Positions 1 through 8,064 of a stretch of DNA of 33,025 nt are shown here, piece after piece. The notes below the pieces were generated by a model. It made no database searches. It was given only the letters and a program-made list of their open reading frames with translations, and was not told the origin of the DNA. Source of the stretch: Phycisphaera mikurensis NBRC 102666 (lineage in GTDB: Bacteria > Planctomycetota > Phycisphaerae > Phycisphaerales > SM1A02); assembly GCA_945890745.1 (NCBI GenBank), contig CAMDCW010000008.1, positions 1 to 33,025 of the forward strand, written 5' to 3'. The position numbers and the translations under genes were made by a program. Numbering within the stretch: position 1 is the stretch's first letter; each line of letters opens with the position of its first letter.

Positions 1-365
1 CCTCGGACGCGGACGGCTGCGCTCCACAAGGTTCCGCTTAGCCTCGGGCGAATCTGTTCGTCCGGTTGGCACCCACGGGGCGTACGTCCAACTGCCGGAC
101 TTCTCAGTTTCACACGCCGCTTACCGAGGATCCCGTGCTCACTGCGGGGGCTCGCACACGGAAAGCACTTGGACACCACGGGCTGTGAAAAACCCCCACC
201 TGGCCGCAGGCGCCGGAGAGGACAGGGCCGCGCTCAGCGGCCGTCCTCGTAAGGCGAATGCGGACCAGTAAGCGGGCGTGATGCCACAACGCCAGCCGAG
301 ACAATTGATGCCTCCGTCCACGCCCCGATTGAGCAGGAATCCGCTGCCAACTAGGATCCCGCCCC
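1..365. other. Gene-free, hairpin-rich stretch (possible structured RNA)
   Basis: I see no convincing gene here. Several frames are open on both strands, but their translations are arginine- and proline-rich and resemble no family, as expected of GC-rich non-coding DNA. The stretch is rich in inverted repeats: a 7-bp stem with a 4-nt loop (46-52/57-63, one G-T pair), a 12-bp stem with a 2-nt bulge (218-223 and 226-231 against 237-242 and 243-248), and a 7-bp long-range stem (274-280/319-325). I looked for the conserved cores of RNase P RNA, tmRNA and SRP RNA and did not find them. It could be an unassigned structured RNA or the 5' region of the gene starting at 366. Confidence 0.3.
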
Positions 366-719
366 ATGATCACACGAATCTCAACCGGTACCGGTCTCGT
401 CCTGCTCGCAGGCGCCGTCGTCTTTCATGCCGTCGTCACTACTGGCGCCGGAACCACCGAAGCCATCGCCGCACCCGTATGGACACCAGTCCTGGCACCA
501 GCGGCGACCGAACCACAGAACGCGCCCCCAGGTTCCGCGCCCACCCCCGCGCCTGTCATCCAGCCAATCGGCTTCGCGGTGGTCCCCACCGCAAGCAACG
601 GAAACGGCACCGTGCTGTTCCGACTTTGGCCCAACGGCACGATCGAGCGGCGACTCATCAACTCTGCCGCTGGGCTCTCGTACCAGAACGGTTGGCAACC
701 GCTCGTCACCACCCCGTGA
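366..719 (+). CDS. Small exported protein of unknown function
   Basis: This encodes a 117-residue protein that I do not recognise. The N-terminus (MITRIS, then a hydrophobic run at about residues 9-26) looks like a signal peptide or membrane anchor. A linker rich in Ala, Pro and Thr follows (about 30-65). The last 50 residues look like a small beta-rich domain, with conserved-looking features such as FAVVP, a glycine/asparagine turn, LFRLWPNG and a C-terminal NGWQPL. The ATG is preceded by AGGA at a suitable distance. The gene faces the ribosomal protein operon and shares the hairpin at 744-775 with it. The reading is supported by the signal sequence and the non-random C-terminal composition; no function can be assigned. 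Confidence 0.6.
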   Translation: MITRISTGTGLVLLAGAVVFHAVVTTGAGTTEAIAAPVWTPVLAPAATEPQNAPPGSAPTPAPVIQPIGFAVVPTASNGNGTVLFRLWPNGTIERRLINSAAGLSYQNGWQPLVTTP

Positions 720-743
720 TGTCATCCGCACAAGCCAAAAACA

Positions 744-775
744 CGCGCGCCCCAAGGTAAGCCTTGGGGCGCGCG
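744..775 (-). terminator. Rho-independent terminator of the ribosomal protein operon
   Basis: A perfect 14-bp GC-rich stem (744-757 with 762-775) has the 4-nt loop TAAG. Read on the minus strand it is followed by TGTTTTTGG, a T-rich tract, and it lies about 40 nt past the rplQ stop codon, as expected for the end of the S10-spc-alpha operon. On the plus strand it lies 24 nt after the small exported protein gene but has no T-tract, so it may act only weakly in that direction. Confidence 0.85.
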
Positions 776-817
776 GAATTCACTTGGTATCAATCAAGAA
801 CACGGACGCGTCAGGGC

Positions 818-1414
818 TCAGCCCTTCGCAGCGACCGCCTTCTCCTTCGCCTTCTTGGCGAATGCTGTGCGCTTGTCCGCAACAGTGCGTCGCGTGGACT
901 TGCGTCCCTTGACCTGCGGACCTTCTTCGCCACCAACCAGCTGCAGCATGACCAAGTCCGACGCATCGCCGAGGCGGCGCTTGTCAAGCTTGATGATGCG
1001 GGTGTAGCCGCCGGCGCGATCCTTGTAGAGCGGAGCCACCTTGGTGAGAAGGTGCTGGATCAGGCGCGGCGCCTTGCGGAGCTCGCCGAATCGATTGAAC
1101 TCGATCTCGTCGGTCGCGGGAAGCTCCCAGAGTCGGCTCTGGGCAGTCTTGACCTCGTCCTTCGTGTTCGGGTCCGCAACCCACGCAAAGACCATGCGGT
1201 CAGTCAAGCGTGAGGTCAACTCGCGTCGCGATGCCAGCGTTGGACGCTTAGCGATCGTGATGAGTTGCTCGACGAACGGCTGAACAGCCTTCGCCTTCGG
1301 GAGCGTGGTGGTGATCTGTCCGTGTTCGAACAGACCGGCCGCTAGGTTCCGAAGCATGGAGCGACGGTGAGCGGACGTAACGTTGAGTTGGTAACCGGCA
1401 ATACGATGACGCAT
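818..1414 (-). CDS. rplQ: Ribosomal protein bL17, extended form
   Basis: Protein bL17 of the large subunit, which lies near the exit of the peptide tunnel. The N-terminus (MRHRIAGYQLN, then the HRRSMLRNLAAGLFEHG block that is characteristic of the family) is unmistakable. The protein has 198 residues, against about 120-130 in most bacteria. The extra length comes from the middle and from a basic, lysine/alanine-rich tail after about residue 165. The start is fixed by the family N-terminus and by AAAAGGAAACA upstream of the ATG. It is the last gene of the operon, 23 nt after rpoA in transcription order, and is followed by the terminator at 744-775. Confidence 0.97.
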   Translation of the reverse strand: MRHRIAGYQLNVTSAHRRSMLRNLAAGLFEHGQITTTLPKAKAVQPFVEQLITIAKRPTLASRRELTSRLTDRMVFAWVADPNTKDEVKTAQSRLWELPATDEIEFNRFGELRKAPRLIQHLLTKVAPLYKDRAGGYTRIIKLDKRRLGDASDLVMLQLVGGEEGPQVKGRKSTRRTVADKRTAFAKKAKEKAVAAKG

Positions 1415-1437
1415 GGTTGTTTCCTTTTAGGACCGGC

Positions 1438-2451
1438 TCAGCCCGCGGTCGGGGGCGTGAAGCCCTCCGGCAACGGCATTCCGAGATTGAGTCCCATGTC
1501 CTCGAGCTTCTTCTTAACTTCACGGAGACTCGTACGTCCGAACGCACGCAGTTCCAGCAGATCATTTTCAGTCTTGTTCACCAGTTCGCTGACGAATCGG
1601 ATCTTGCCACCTTCGAGGCAATTGCCGGCACGCACCGAAAGGTCCAGGTCGGCAAGCGACATTCCGAGCTTCTTGAAGAGCTCGAGGTCCTTGTCATTCT
1701 CCTGTGAGATTTCATGCGGCACCACCTCGTTGCCAACCACGTCGTACTGAACGAAGGGGTTGAGGTGCTTGCGCAGGATCTTGGCAGCTTCAACCATCGC
1801 CATGTCCGGAGACACAGTGCCGTTGGTCCAAACGTCCATGATCAATCGGTCATAGTTGGTGCGCTGTCCAACGCGGGTGTCCTCGACACGGAAACGCACG
1901 CGCTGCACTGGGCTGTAAATCGCGTCAACAGCGATCTCGCCGAGCACTTGGTCTTCTTCACGCTTGTGCTGCTCGGTGGCGGGCATATAGCCACGACCGC
2001 GCTGCACGGTGAACTCGACTGCAAAGTCGCGCTTGTCGGTCAGCGTGGCGATGATCTTGTCGGGATTATGAATGGTGATCGAAGGATCAGCCTCGATCAG
2101 ATCAGCGGTGACTTCGCCTGGGCCTTCGGCCATCAGACGCATGGTCTTGGGTTCATCGCACTCGATGTCCATGCTGACAATCAGGCCCTTGATGTTCAGG
2201 ATGATGTCAGTGACATCTTCAAGAACGCCAGGCATGGTCGAGAATTCGTGGGTCACGCCCGCGATCTTGACCTTGGTGATTGCTGCACCTTCGAGACTTG
2301 AGAGCAGCGTGCGGCGAAGGCTGTTGCCAATCGTCGTACCGAAGCCACGCTCAAAGGGCTCTGCTGTGAATCGTCCGAACGTCGGGGTAGCCGAGCGCTC
2401 GTCTTTTTCGAGGCGGTAGGGAAGTTCGAGTCCACGCCAGCGGATATGCAT
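1438..2451 (-). CDS. rpoA: DNA-directed RNA polymerase alpha subunit
   Basis: The alpha subunit dimerises to scaffold RNA polymerase assembly, and its C-terminal domain contacts UP elements and activators. The 337-residue protein has a full N-terminal domain, with FGTTIGNSLRRTLLSSLEG at about residues 37-55 as the dimerisation signature, and a C-terminal helix-hairpin-helix domain (about 265-325, with LLELRAFGRTSLREVKKKL). Length is normal. The ATG has AGGAG just upstream. In E. coli rpsD sits directly before rpoA; here that place is a 160-nt gap and rpsD is not in the window. rplQ follows closely, as in the classical alpha operon. Confidence 0.98.
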   Translation of the reverse strand: MHIRWRGLELPYRLEKDERSATPTFGRFTAEPFERGFGTTIGNSLRRTLLSSLEGAAITKVKIAGVTHEFSTMPGVLEDVTDIILNIKGLIVSMDIECDEPKTMRLMAEGPGEVTADLIEADPSITIHNPDKIIATLTDKRDFAVEFTVQRGRGYMPATEQHKREEDQVLGEIAVDAIYSPVQRVRFRVEDTRVGQRTNYDRLIMDVWTNGTVSPDMAMVEAAKILRKHLNPFVQYDVVGNEVVPHEISQENDKDLELFKKLGMSLADLDLSVRAGNCLEGGKIRFVSELVNKTENDLLELRAFGRTSLREVKKKLEDMGLNLGMPLPEGFTPPTAG

Positions 2452-2611
2452 GATTCAATCTCCTAGTAACGGTCCGGCAGGACCTCGGGCTGACCACTTG
2501 CTGGTCGATGAACCCTTTGTGAGGAATCCTCTGCCTGTTCGGATGGGCGTGACCGCTGCCGGAGCCGGTCGCGCCCCCCTGTTGCGGCAGAGGGACAAAG
2601 TCGATGCCGCT
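2452..2611 (-). other. rpsK-rpoA gap where rpsD would be expected
   Basis: This 160-nt stretch separates rpsK from rpoA and contains no reading frame resembling uS4 (about 200 residues in the family), so rpsD has moved elsewhere rather than decayed in place. It holds a small perfect hairpin (2471-2475/2480-2484, loop GGCA) close to the rpoA start. It could carry a processing site, an attenuator or an internal promoter; no convincing promoter hexamers were seen. Confidence 0.4.
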
Positions 2612-2986
2612 TTAGACGCGGCGCTTCTTCGGTGGACGGCAGCCATTGTGCGGAATCGGCGTGCAATCTTCGATGGTGGTGACCTTCAGGCCAGCGGCGT
2701 AAAGGGCAGTGACGGCGCTCTCGCGACCCGGACCCGGGCCCTTGACGCGCACTTCCACTTCCTTCATGCCAAGACGACGCGCCTTGCCGGCGGCCTTCTC
2801 GCTCGCGCGGCTCGCCGCAAACGGCGTGCTCTTGCGGGCGCCCTTGAATCCAACGCTGCCAGCTGAGTCCCATGAAATGGTCTCGCCATTGACGTCGGTG
2901 ATGGTCACCATGGTGTTGTTGAACGAAGCGTTGACGTGAACTACGCCCTTCGTTACGTTCTTGCGGACCTTTTTCTTGCTTGCCAT
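2612..2986 (-). CDS. rpsK: Ribosomal protein uS11
   Basis: uS11 lies on the platform of the small subunit and helps form the mRNA exit channel. The 124-residue protein shows the family signatures [18 protein letters not shown] (about 17-34), the [18 protein letters not shown] block, and the C-terminal [18 protein letters not shown] with the usual basic end. Length is slightly below the usual 129. The ATG is preceded by AAGGAGCACACAGAC, a good ribosome binding site. It follows rpsM by 60 nt in the operon and precedes the gap where rpsD is missing. Confidence 0.98.
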   Translation of the reverse strand: MASKKKVRKNVTKGVVHVNASFNNTMVTITDVNGETISWDSAGSVGFKGARKSTPFAASRASEKAAGKARRLGMKEVEVRVKGPGPGRESAVTALYAAGLKVTTIEDCTPIPHNGCRPPKKRRV

Positions 2987-3046
2987 GTCTGTGTGCTCCT
3001 TGAGGTGCTATCAGTCGGTAATCGGTGAACGGGGTATCGGGGCTAA

Positions 3047-3424
3047 TTAGCCCTTCACGCCCTTCTTGCCGGCAACCGTCTTCTTGCGACCCTTGCGGGT
3101 GCGTGCGTTGGTGCGAGTGCGCTGTCCACGCACTGGGAGGTTCTTGCGATGACGCTCGCCGCGGTAGCTCTTGGTGTCCTTCAGTCGCTGAATGTCCTGC
3201 TGGACCTGGCGACGGAGTGCACCTTCCACTGGATGATTGGCATCGATTTCGCCTGCAATGCTGGCGACTTCTTTGTCATCAAGAGTGCTGGCGCGACGCT
3301 CACCGTCGATGCCGAGCTTGGCGAGAATGTCGTCCGCGACCTTCGGACCAATGCCGAAGATGTAGCGGAGCGAGAAGCGAATCTTCTTCTTTTCCGGGAT
3401 GTCGATGCCTGCGATACGGGGCAT
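3047..3424 (-). CDS. rpsM: Ribosomal protein uS13
   Basis: uS13 is in the head of the small subunit and contacts the P-site tRNA and the large subunit. The 125-residue protein begins MPRIAGIDIPEKKKIRFSL, has the helix-hairpin-helix region IFGIGPKVADDILAKLGI (about 23-40), and ends in the typical arginine/lysine-rich tail with RGQRTRTNARTRKG. The start has AAGGAAACACACT directly upstream. A 14-bp palindrome (3040-3053) spans its stop codon. It is flanked by rpmJ upstream and rpsK downstream in transcription order, the standard arrangement. Confidence 0.98.
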   Translation of the reverse strand: MPRIAGIDIPEKKKIRFSLRYIFGIGPKVADDILAKLGIDGERRASTLDDKEVASIAGEIDANHPVEGALRRQVQQDIQRLKDTKSYRGERHRKNLPVRGQRTRTNARTRKGRKKTVAGKKGVKG

Positions 3425-3460
3425 AGTGTGTTTCCTTCGTTGCGTGCCGTGATTGTCTTG

Positions 3461-3477
3461 TGCATCAGGTTGATGCA
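3461..3477 (-). repeat. Intercistronic hairpin between rpmJ and rpsM
   Basis: A perfect 7-bp inverted repeat (3461-3467 with 3471-3477) with a 3-nt loop lies in the rpmJ-rpsM gap. There is no T-run after it, so it is unlikely to be a terminator. It could stabilise or help process the polycistronic mRNA. Confidence 0.45.
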
Positions 3478-3502
3478 GGAGGACGGTGATCAGCGGCGGT
3501 TC

Positions 3503-3619
3503 TTAGCCTTGACGCTGCTTGAGACGGGGGTTCTTCTTGTTGATGACGAAGCGCTTGCCCTTGCGGACGACGATTTGGCAATCCATGGTTCGGCGCTTGA
3601 TGCTGCTGCGGACTTTCAT
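3503..3619 (-). CDS. rpmJ: Ribosomal protein bL36, zinc-ligand-poor form
   Basis: A 38-residue bL36, a small protein of the large subunit. It starts [10 protein letters not shown] and ends PRLKQRQG, as the family does. In the zinc-binding form, ligands stand at positions 11, 14, 27 and 33 (three Cys and a His). Here they are Thr11, Cys14, Asn27 and Leu33, so only one remains and zinc cannot be bound in the usual way. The ATG has AAGGAAACACC immediately upstream. The gene sits between infA and rpsM, its standard place. Confidence 0.95.
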   Translation of the reverse strand: MKVRSSIKRRTMDCQIVVRKGKRFVINKKNPRLKQRQG

Positions 3620-3688
3620 GGTGTTTCCTTGTGGTTAAGTGACTGGTGTTCGAGGCGGTGAAATGCGGTTGTCGCGCGAGGCGCGGGT

Positions 3689-3904
3689 TTAGAAGCGGTA
3701 GACGATGCGGCCTTTGGTCATGTCGTATGGGCTGAGTTCAATGGTGACTTTGTCGCCAGGAAGAATTCGGATGAAGAACTTGCGCATCTTGCCGCTTACG
3801 TAAGCCAGGATCTCCTGGTTGTTCTGGAGCTTGACCCGGAACATTGCGTCCGGCAGAGCCTCCACCACTTCAGCGTCGAGCGTGATCTTGTCTTCCTTAG
3901 CCAT
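3689..3904 (-). CDS. infA: Translation initiation factor IF-1
   Basis: IF-1 binds the A site of the small subunit during initiation. The 71-residue protein is a single OB fold: [19 protein letters not shown], then [21 protein letters not shown] (split by family-typical turns), and the end GRIVYRF. Length is exactly that of the family. An in-frame ATG 54 nt upstream exists, but the family N-terminus and an AAAGAG site support 3904. The gene lies 25 nt after map and before rpmJ, the arrangement seen in many bacteria. Confidence 0.98.
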   Translation of the reverse strand: MAKEDKITLDAEVVEALPDAMFRVKLQNNQEILAYVSGKMRKFFIRILPGDKVTIELSPYDMTKGRIVYRF

Positions 3905-3929
3905 GTAACTCTTTCGTAGCCATATGACG

Positions 3930-4967
3930 TCAGCCGAGGAGTCGGCTGCTGCCTCCATTGCAATCGTTCAGGGCGATGCCGGCACGGACGCCCGTGCGGC
4001 GAGTGAGAATGCGAGGACCCGAGCGGGTCACTGCAATTGTGTGTTCAACATGAGCGGCCACCAGTCCAGGGGCAACAGCCACTGTCCATTGGTCGGCTGC
4101 TACTGATACTGGTACGGGGATCAGGCATCCGGAATCATCAATGACGCCCTGCGCACCCATGACCACGATCGGCTCGATCGCCAGCACCATGCCGGGGAGC
4201 AGCGTGAAATCACGGAACTCGCGCAGACCAGCTGAAACGTTCGACGGAGCCTGCGGAGCCTCGTGCACCGAACGACCAACGCCATGTCCGTGCCAGCCAT
4301 CCACCATGCCGTGCCCGCGAGAAACCGCAAAGCGCTGCATACGGTCAGCTACTTCGCTCCAGCGCACACCGGGCTGCATGGCAGCGATGCCAACATGCAG
4401 GGTCTGCCATGAGTCGGCGATGAATGCATCAATGGCTGCATTGCTGATGACCATGGCATCAGTAGCGTGCGCATTGAATGCGTGATTCGTGTTCGCAGGA
4501 ACGCGCACGGTGACGGCGGCATCAGCGCACCATCCCGCAAAGCGTGCTCCAACATCAATCTTTACTACGTCGCCTGCATTAAGTACGCGTGCGCCGGGAA
4601 TGCCGTGCACCACTTCATTGTTCACGCTGATGCAGGACGATGCCGGGAAAGCCGGTCCACCTGCAGCATGCGGATATCCAAGGAAGGATGGCTCTGCGCC
4701 GTGCGCAACGATGGTCGCGCGCACCAACGCATCAAGCTCGGCCGTGCTCACGCCAGCAACAACTGCTGCTTCAGCGGCTTCGAGGGCAGCAGCCACAACA
4801 ACACCAGAGCGTTCGATGGCGACAATCTCTTCTGCAGAACGAAGGTTCATGGCAGCGCGACCACTTGAAACGGAAGTGCCTGCCTGAGCAATCGGTGTTC
4901 CATGCGAAAGTGCGCTTGGGAGCGCAGCGTTCGTGGATCCATGAAGCTCGGCAGCGACTTGATTCAT
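3930..4967 (-). CDS. map: Methionine aminopeptidase, type I
   Basis: This enzyme removes the initiator methionine from new proteins. All five metal ligands of the pita-bread fold are present: Asp138, Asp149, His228, Glu265 and Glu308. The helper histidines are His121 (VVHGIPG) and His235 (GRSVHE). At 345 residues it is longer than the usual 250-265. There is an N-terminal extension of about 37 residues rich in Ala and Ser, before MNLRSAEEI, and a longer C-terminus. The ATG overlaps the secY stop (ATGA), which favours the long form; a start at the internal Met40 is the alternative. adk, often found between secY and map, is missing. Confidence 0.95.
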   Translation of the reverse strand: MNQVAAELHGSTNAALPSALSHGTPIAQAGTSVSSGRAAMNLRSAEEIVAIERSGVVVAAALEAAEAAVVAGVSTAELDALVRATIVAHGAEPSFLGYPHAAGGPAFPASSCISVNNEVVHGIPGARVLNAGDVVKIDVGARFAGWCADAAVTVRVPANTNHAFNAHATDAMVISNAAIDAFIADSWQTLHVGIAAMQPGVRWSEVADRMQRFAVSRGHGMVDGWHGHGVGRSVHEAPQAPSNVSAGLREFRDFTLLPGMVLAIEPIVVMGAQGVIDDSGCLIPVPVSVAADQWTVAVAPGLVAAHVEHTIAVTRSGPRILTRRTGVRAGIALNDCNGGSSRLLG

Positions 4968-6370
4968 CCGCGTGCGCTCCTCATCCGACTGCCACGAGCG
5001 TCGCCGCCCTGACCGGAGAAGCCTTCGTAGTTACGCATGACCAAGTTGGCCTCGAGGCGCTGAATCAGATCCAGACCAACGGAGACAACAATCAGAAGAC
5101 CGGTACCACCCAGGAACTGCGAAACCTGGAAGGGAATGCCCATGGCCTGCGTCACCAAGGTTGGAATCACGGCGATGATCGCCAAGAATCCAGCGCCGAC
5201 GTAGGTGATCCGACCAAGGACGGTCTGCAAGTATTCAGCGGTGCGCGGCCCAGGGCGAAGACCAGGGATGAAAGAACCGTGGTCCTTCAACTGCTTGGCC
5301 ATATCGTCGGGGCTCATCTGAACAGTGGTCCAGAAGTACGCAAAGAAGTAGATCATGGCGATTTCGCACACGATGTACGGGAACGTTCCAATTTGACTCT
5401 CGCGGGCGATGAAGGTGGTGAAACCCTTCACAACCGAATCATTGGCGGTGGCGTTATCCCAAGCACCAAAGATGGCGGACGGGAAGATCATCAACGAACT
5501 CGCGAAGATGATCGGCATCACGCCCGAGTGATTGATGCGCAACGGCAGGTAGTGCTTCTGACCGCCGTAGACCTTGCGACCACGCGTGTGCTTGGCCTGC
5601 TGAATCGGAATGCGTCGCGTGGCAACGGTCATGATGACTGCACCAGCGGTGATGCCTACGAAACTCAGCACCAGAATGGCGAGTCCAGCAATACCAATCT
5701 TGCCCGGCTCGGCGGTCTGGCGTGGGTCAAAGTTCTCAACAACCCAGCCGATAGCGTTCGGCATGCGGCTGAGGATGCCCGCGGTCAGAATGATGGAGAC
5801 GCCGTTACCAATGCCGTACTTGTCGATTTGCTCGCCGAGCCACATGAGGAACAGACTGCCGGCCGTCAATGCGGTGATACCCACCACAAAGAAGATGGCG
5901 ATCTGCGGTGCACTCTGCAGGAACATCGGCTGCACCAGGTTGGTGCCGCGCAGGTAATTGAGCCAGATATAGCCCTGAACAATGCAGAGACCCACGGTGA
6001 CGTACCGGGTCCACTCCATGATCTTCTGCTGGCCAGACTGCCCTTCCTTCTTCAGTTCCTGCAGTGGCGGGTAGACCGCTTGCAACAACTGGAAGATGAT
6101 CGAAGCAGTGATGTAGGGCATGATGCCCAGGCCGAAGATGGTGCTTTGACCGAGCGAGCCGCCCGAGAAGATGCTGGCAAACTGCAGCAAGCGACCAAAG
6201 CCAGTGGCGTTGGTTGCCGCAGTCTTGGCATTTTCAACCAAGGCTGACTGATCAACTCCAACCACCGGAATCCAGAATCCGATGCGATAGACGGCCAACA
6301 CGCCAAGCGTGAAGAGCACGCGGTTGCGCAACTCGGCGATACGGAAGATGTTGGCGAAGGCGCTAAGCAT
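4964..6370 (-). CDS. secY: Protein translocase channel subunit SecY
   Basis: SecY forms the membrane channel for Sec-dependent export and protein insertion. The 468-residue protein has ten predictable membrane segments. It carries family signatures such as FSGGSLGQSTIFGLGIMPYITASII (in two parts around residues 68-93), WLGEQIDKYGIGNGVSI (about 180-196), and the cytoplasmic loop with PGLRPGPRTAEYL (about 386-398). The C-terminus carries an extra glycine/arginine-rich tail. The start, MLSAFANIFRIAELRNRVLFT by family pattern, lies 8 nt after the rplO stop. Its end overlaps the map start by 4 nt, so translation of the two is probably coupled. Confidence 0.98.
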   Translation of the reverse strand: MLSAFANIFRIAELRNRVLFTLGVLAVYRIGFWIPVVGVDQSALVENAKTAATNATGFGRLLQFASIFSGGSLGQSTIFGLGIMPYITASIIFQLLQAVYPPLQELKKEGQSGQQKIMEWTRYVTVGLCIVQGYIWLNYLRGTNLVQPMFLQSAPQIAIFFVVGITALTAGSLFLMWLGEQIDKYGIGNGVSIILTAGILSRMPNAIGWVVENFDPRQTAEPGKIGIAGLAILVLSFVGITAGAVIMTVATRRIPIQQAKHTRGRKVYGGQKHYLPLRINHSGVMPIIFASSLMIFPSAIFGAWDNATANDSVVKGFTTFIARESQIGTFPYIVCEIAMIYFFAYFWTTVQMSPDDMAKQLKDHGSFIPGLRPGPRTAEYLQTVLGRITYVGAGFLAIIAVIPTLVTQAMGIPFQVSQFLGGTGLLIVVSVGLDLIQRLEANLVMRNYEGFSGQGGDARGSRMRSARG

Positions 6371-6378
6371 TCAGGTTC

Positions 6379-6825
6379 TTACTCAACAACGGTGGCGGTG
6401 CCGCCAACCTTCTCGATCTTTTCCTTGGCAGTCACGGAGAACTTCGCGGCGACGATCTTCAGCTTCTTGGTGATGTCACCATGGCCGAGGACCTTGAGCG
6501 GCAACGTCGCGTCCGGCACGAGGCCGATCTTGGCGAGCGCAGCCACATCAACGGTGGCGCCATTTTCGAAGTGCTTGTCGAGGACCTGCACGTTGACCAC
6601 GTGGAACAGGGTTCGGAAGCCATTCTTAAAGCCACGCTTGGGGAAGCGACGCATGAACGGCGTTGCGCCGCCCTGGTAGCCGGGTCGGCTCGACCAACCT
6701 GCACGGCTCTTGGCGCCGTTGTGACCGCGGGTACTGGTACCGCCAATACCGCTGCCTTCGCCGCGACCAACGCGCTTGCGAGGACGGTGTTTGCCGGCGA
6801 CCTTCGTAATGTCATGAATCATCAT
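6379..6825 (-). CDS. rplO: Ribosomal protein uL15
   Basis: uL15 is a large-subunit assembly protein. The 148-residue sequence has the family N-terminus with HRPRKRVGRGEGSGIGGTS and the glycine-rich loop RGHNGAKSRAG, followed by PFMRRFPKRGFKN, and ends in the conserved globular domain (VEKVGGTATVVE). Two ATG codons stand side by side at the start; the first has AAGGAACA upstream. In transcription order it comes after rpsE with a 93-nt gap where rpmD would normally lie, and is followed 8 nt later by secY. Confidence 0.97.
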   Translation of the reverse strand: MMIHDITKVAGKHRPRKRVGRGEGSGIGGTSTRGHNGAKSRAGWSSRPGYQGGATPFMRRFPKRGFKNGFRTLFHVVNVQVLDKHFENGATVDVAALAKIGLVPDATLPLKVLGHGDITKKLKIVAAKFSVTAKEKIEKVGGTATVVE

Positions 6826-6848
6826 GGCGGGGGGTGTTCCTTGCCTTG

Positions 6849-6865
6849 GAAGCTATGAAAGCTTC
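6849..6865 (-). repeat. Hairpin in the rpsE-rplO gap (rpmD position)
   Basis: A perfect 6-bp inverted repeat (6849-6854 with 6860-6865) with a 5-nt loop sits in the 93-nt gap where rpmD (uL30) normally lies. The gap is too short for uL30 (about 60 residues). No T-run follows, so a role in mRNA processing or stability is more likely than termination. Confidence 0.4.
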
Positions 6866-6918
6866 GAGGAAGTAAAGAGGTGTATGGATCGTTAACTAAA
6901 TCAGGAAACTGTAGAAAT

Positions 6919-7620
6919 TCAGGAGGCTGGTGGCGCGGACGGTGCTGGAGCAGCTGGAGTAGCAGGCGCAGCAGCTGGGGACTCGTCGAAACGACGCGGA
7001 GCGCGTGGGCCGCCGCGACCACCACGACGACGCTCGTCGCCGAGGGTGTTCTTTGGAGCCTGCATCTTGTCGCCAGACTTGGCTTGCGGCATTGCAGCCA
7101 AGCCACGTTCAACTGACTCTTCGACGTAGGTAGCACCGATGCTCACGCCGCGGAGTTGTTCAACCTTTTCACGGGTCTGCAACTGCTCGAGCGCATTGAT
7201 CACGGCCTTGACGAGGTTCTTTGGGTTGGTCGAGCCGTAGCCCTTGGTGAGGCAGTCCTGGATGCCGAGCATCTCAAGAACAGCGCGCACTGCGGCGCCG
7301 GCGAGAACGCCGGTACCTGGGTTGGCAGGAACCAAGCGCACCTTTGAGGCACCGAAGTGACCTTCAACGGCATGCGGAATGGTCTTGCGGAGCAGCGGGT
7401 AGCGAACCATCTTGCGACGGGCTTCCTTCTGCGCCTTCTCAACAGCAAGCGGAACTTGCTTGCTCTTGGCGTAGCCGATGCCGATTTGGCCCTGCTTGTC
7501 GCCGACCACGACGAGCGCGGCAAAGCTGAAGCGGCGTCCGCCGGCAACGGTGGAACTGGTGCGATACACGCCCACCGTAGTGGACTCGATGCTTGATGAT
7601 TCGTCGATGAGCTCAGCCAT
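6919..7620 (-). CDS. rpsE: Ribosomal protein uS5 with a long C-terminal tail
   Basis: uS5 lies near the mRNA entry channel and affects decoding fidelity. The double-stranded RNA binding domain (RRFSFAALVVVGDKQGQIGIG, about residues 29-49 in two parts) and the second domain (ASKVRLVPANPGTGVLAG, about 91-108) are clear. At 233 residues it exceeds the usual 160-170. The N-terminus is short, and after about residue 170 a tail follows that is first rich in Arg and Gly and then purely Ala, Pro and Ser. The tail is probably disordered and exposed. It follows rplR in the operon. Confidence 0.97.
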   Translation of the reverse strand: MAELIDESSSIESTTVGVYRTSSTVAGGRRFSFAALVVVGDKQGQIGIGYAKSKQVPLAVEKAQKEARRKMVRYPLLRKTIPHAVEGHFGASKVRLVPANPGTGVLAGAAVRAVLEMLGIQDCLTKGYGSTNPKNLVKAVINALEQLQTREKVEQLRGVSIGATYVEESVERGLAAMPQAKSGDKMQAPKNTLGDERRRGGRGGPRAPRRFDESPAAAPATPAAPAPSAPPAS

Positions 7621-7677
7621 GTCTTGGACTCGCTTTAATTCGTCTGCGTAGGCAGTGGATTCGGGTGTTTAATCGGC

Positions 7678-8040
7678 TCAGAACAGCAGGCCGCCCTCGC
7701 GGGCGCCCTCAGCAACAGCCTCGACACGGCCGTGGTAACGGAAGCCGTTGCGGTCGAAGACAACGGTGGTAACTCCAGCCTGCTTCGCGCGCTCGGCGAG
7801 GGCCTTGCCAATTTCCTTGGCGGCACCAATGTTGCCGCCCTTCTTGGCCACGGCAGAAACATCGAGCGAGCTTGCGGATGCAACGGTGCATCCGGCCAGA
7901 TCGTCGATGAGCTGCGCGTAAATGTGTTGCAGCGAGCGATAGACGCTGAGGCGGGGACGCGTTGGCGTACCCGAGAGGGTCTTGCGCATGCCCTTCTTGC
8001 GTCGGTCGCGGCGGAAAGTCTTTGCTGTGCTCTTGTCCAT
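7678..8040 (-). CDS. rplR: Ribosomal protein uL18
   Basis: uL18 binds 5S rRNA and helps anchor it in the central protuberance. The 120-residue protein has the basic N-terminus ([15 protein letters not shown]), then [20 protein letters not shown] (20 residues, about 28-47), and ends with the conserved [25 protein letters not shown] block in normal position. Length fits the family. The start has AAGGAATACGACC just upstream. It lies between rplF and rpsE, as in the spc operon. Confidence 0.98.
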   Translation of the reverse strand: MDKSTAKTFRRDRRKKGMRKTLSGTPTRPRLSVYRSLQHIYAQLIDDLAGCTVASASSLDVSAVAKKGGNIGAAKEIGKALAERAKQAGVTTVVFDRNGFRYHGRVEAVAEGAREGGLLF

Positions 8041-8064
8041 GGTCGTATTCCTTCAATGCGCGGC

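Noticed and set aside
1-270. Tail of a gene entering from the left on the plus strand (two frames open to 252 and 270)
   Set aside because: More than one frame is open at once and both translate into Arg/Pro/Gly-rich sequence with no domain-like pattern; kept only as a possibility.
1-330. RNase P RNA, tmRNA or SRP RNA in the gene-free start
   Set aside because: The invariant cores (GAGGAAAGTCC and ACAGAAA of RNase P; a tag frame and tRNA-like ends of tmRNA; the GGAAG/AGCAGCC tip of SRP RNA) were not found on either strand.
4640-6247. Long plus-strand open frame (535 codons) opposite secY and map
   Set aside because: It is antisense to two certain genes, has a composition rich in His, Gln, Asp and Arg, no family motif and no ribosome binding site; it results from the codon usage of the opposite strand.
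6826-6918. A hidden rpmD (uL30) gene between rpsE and rplO
   Set aside because: The gap is 93 nt, half of what uL30 needs, and no frame resembles it.
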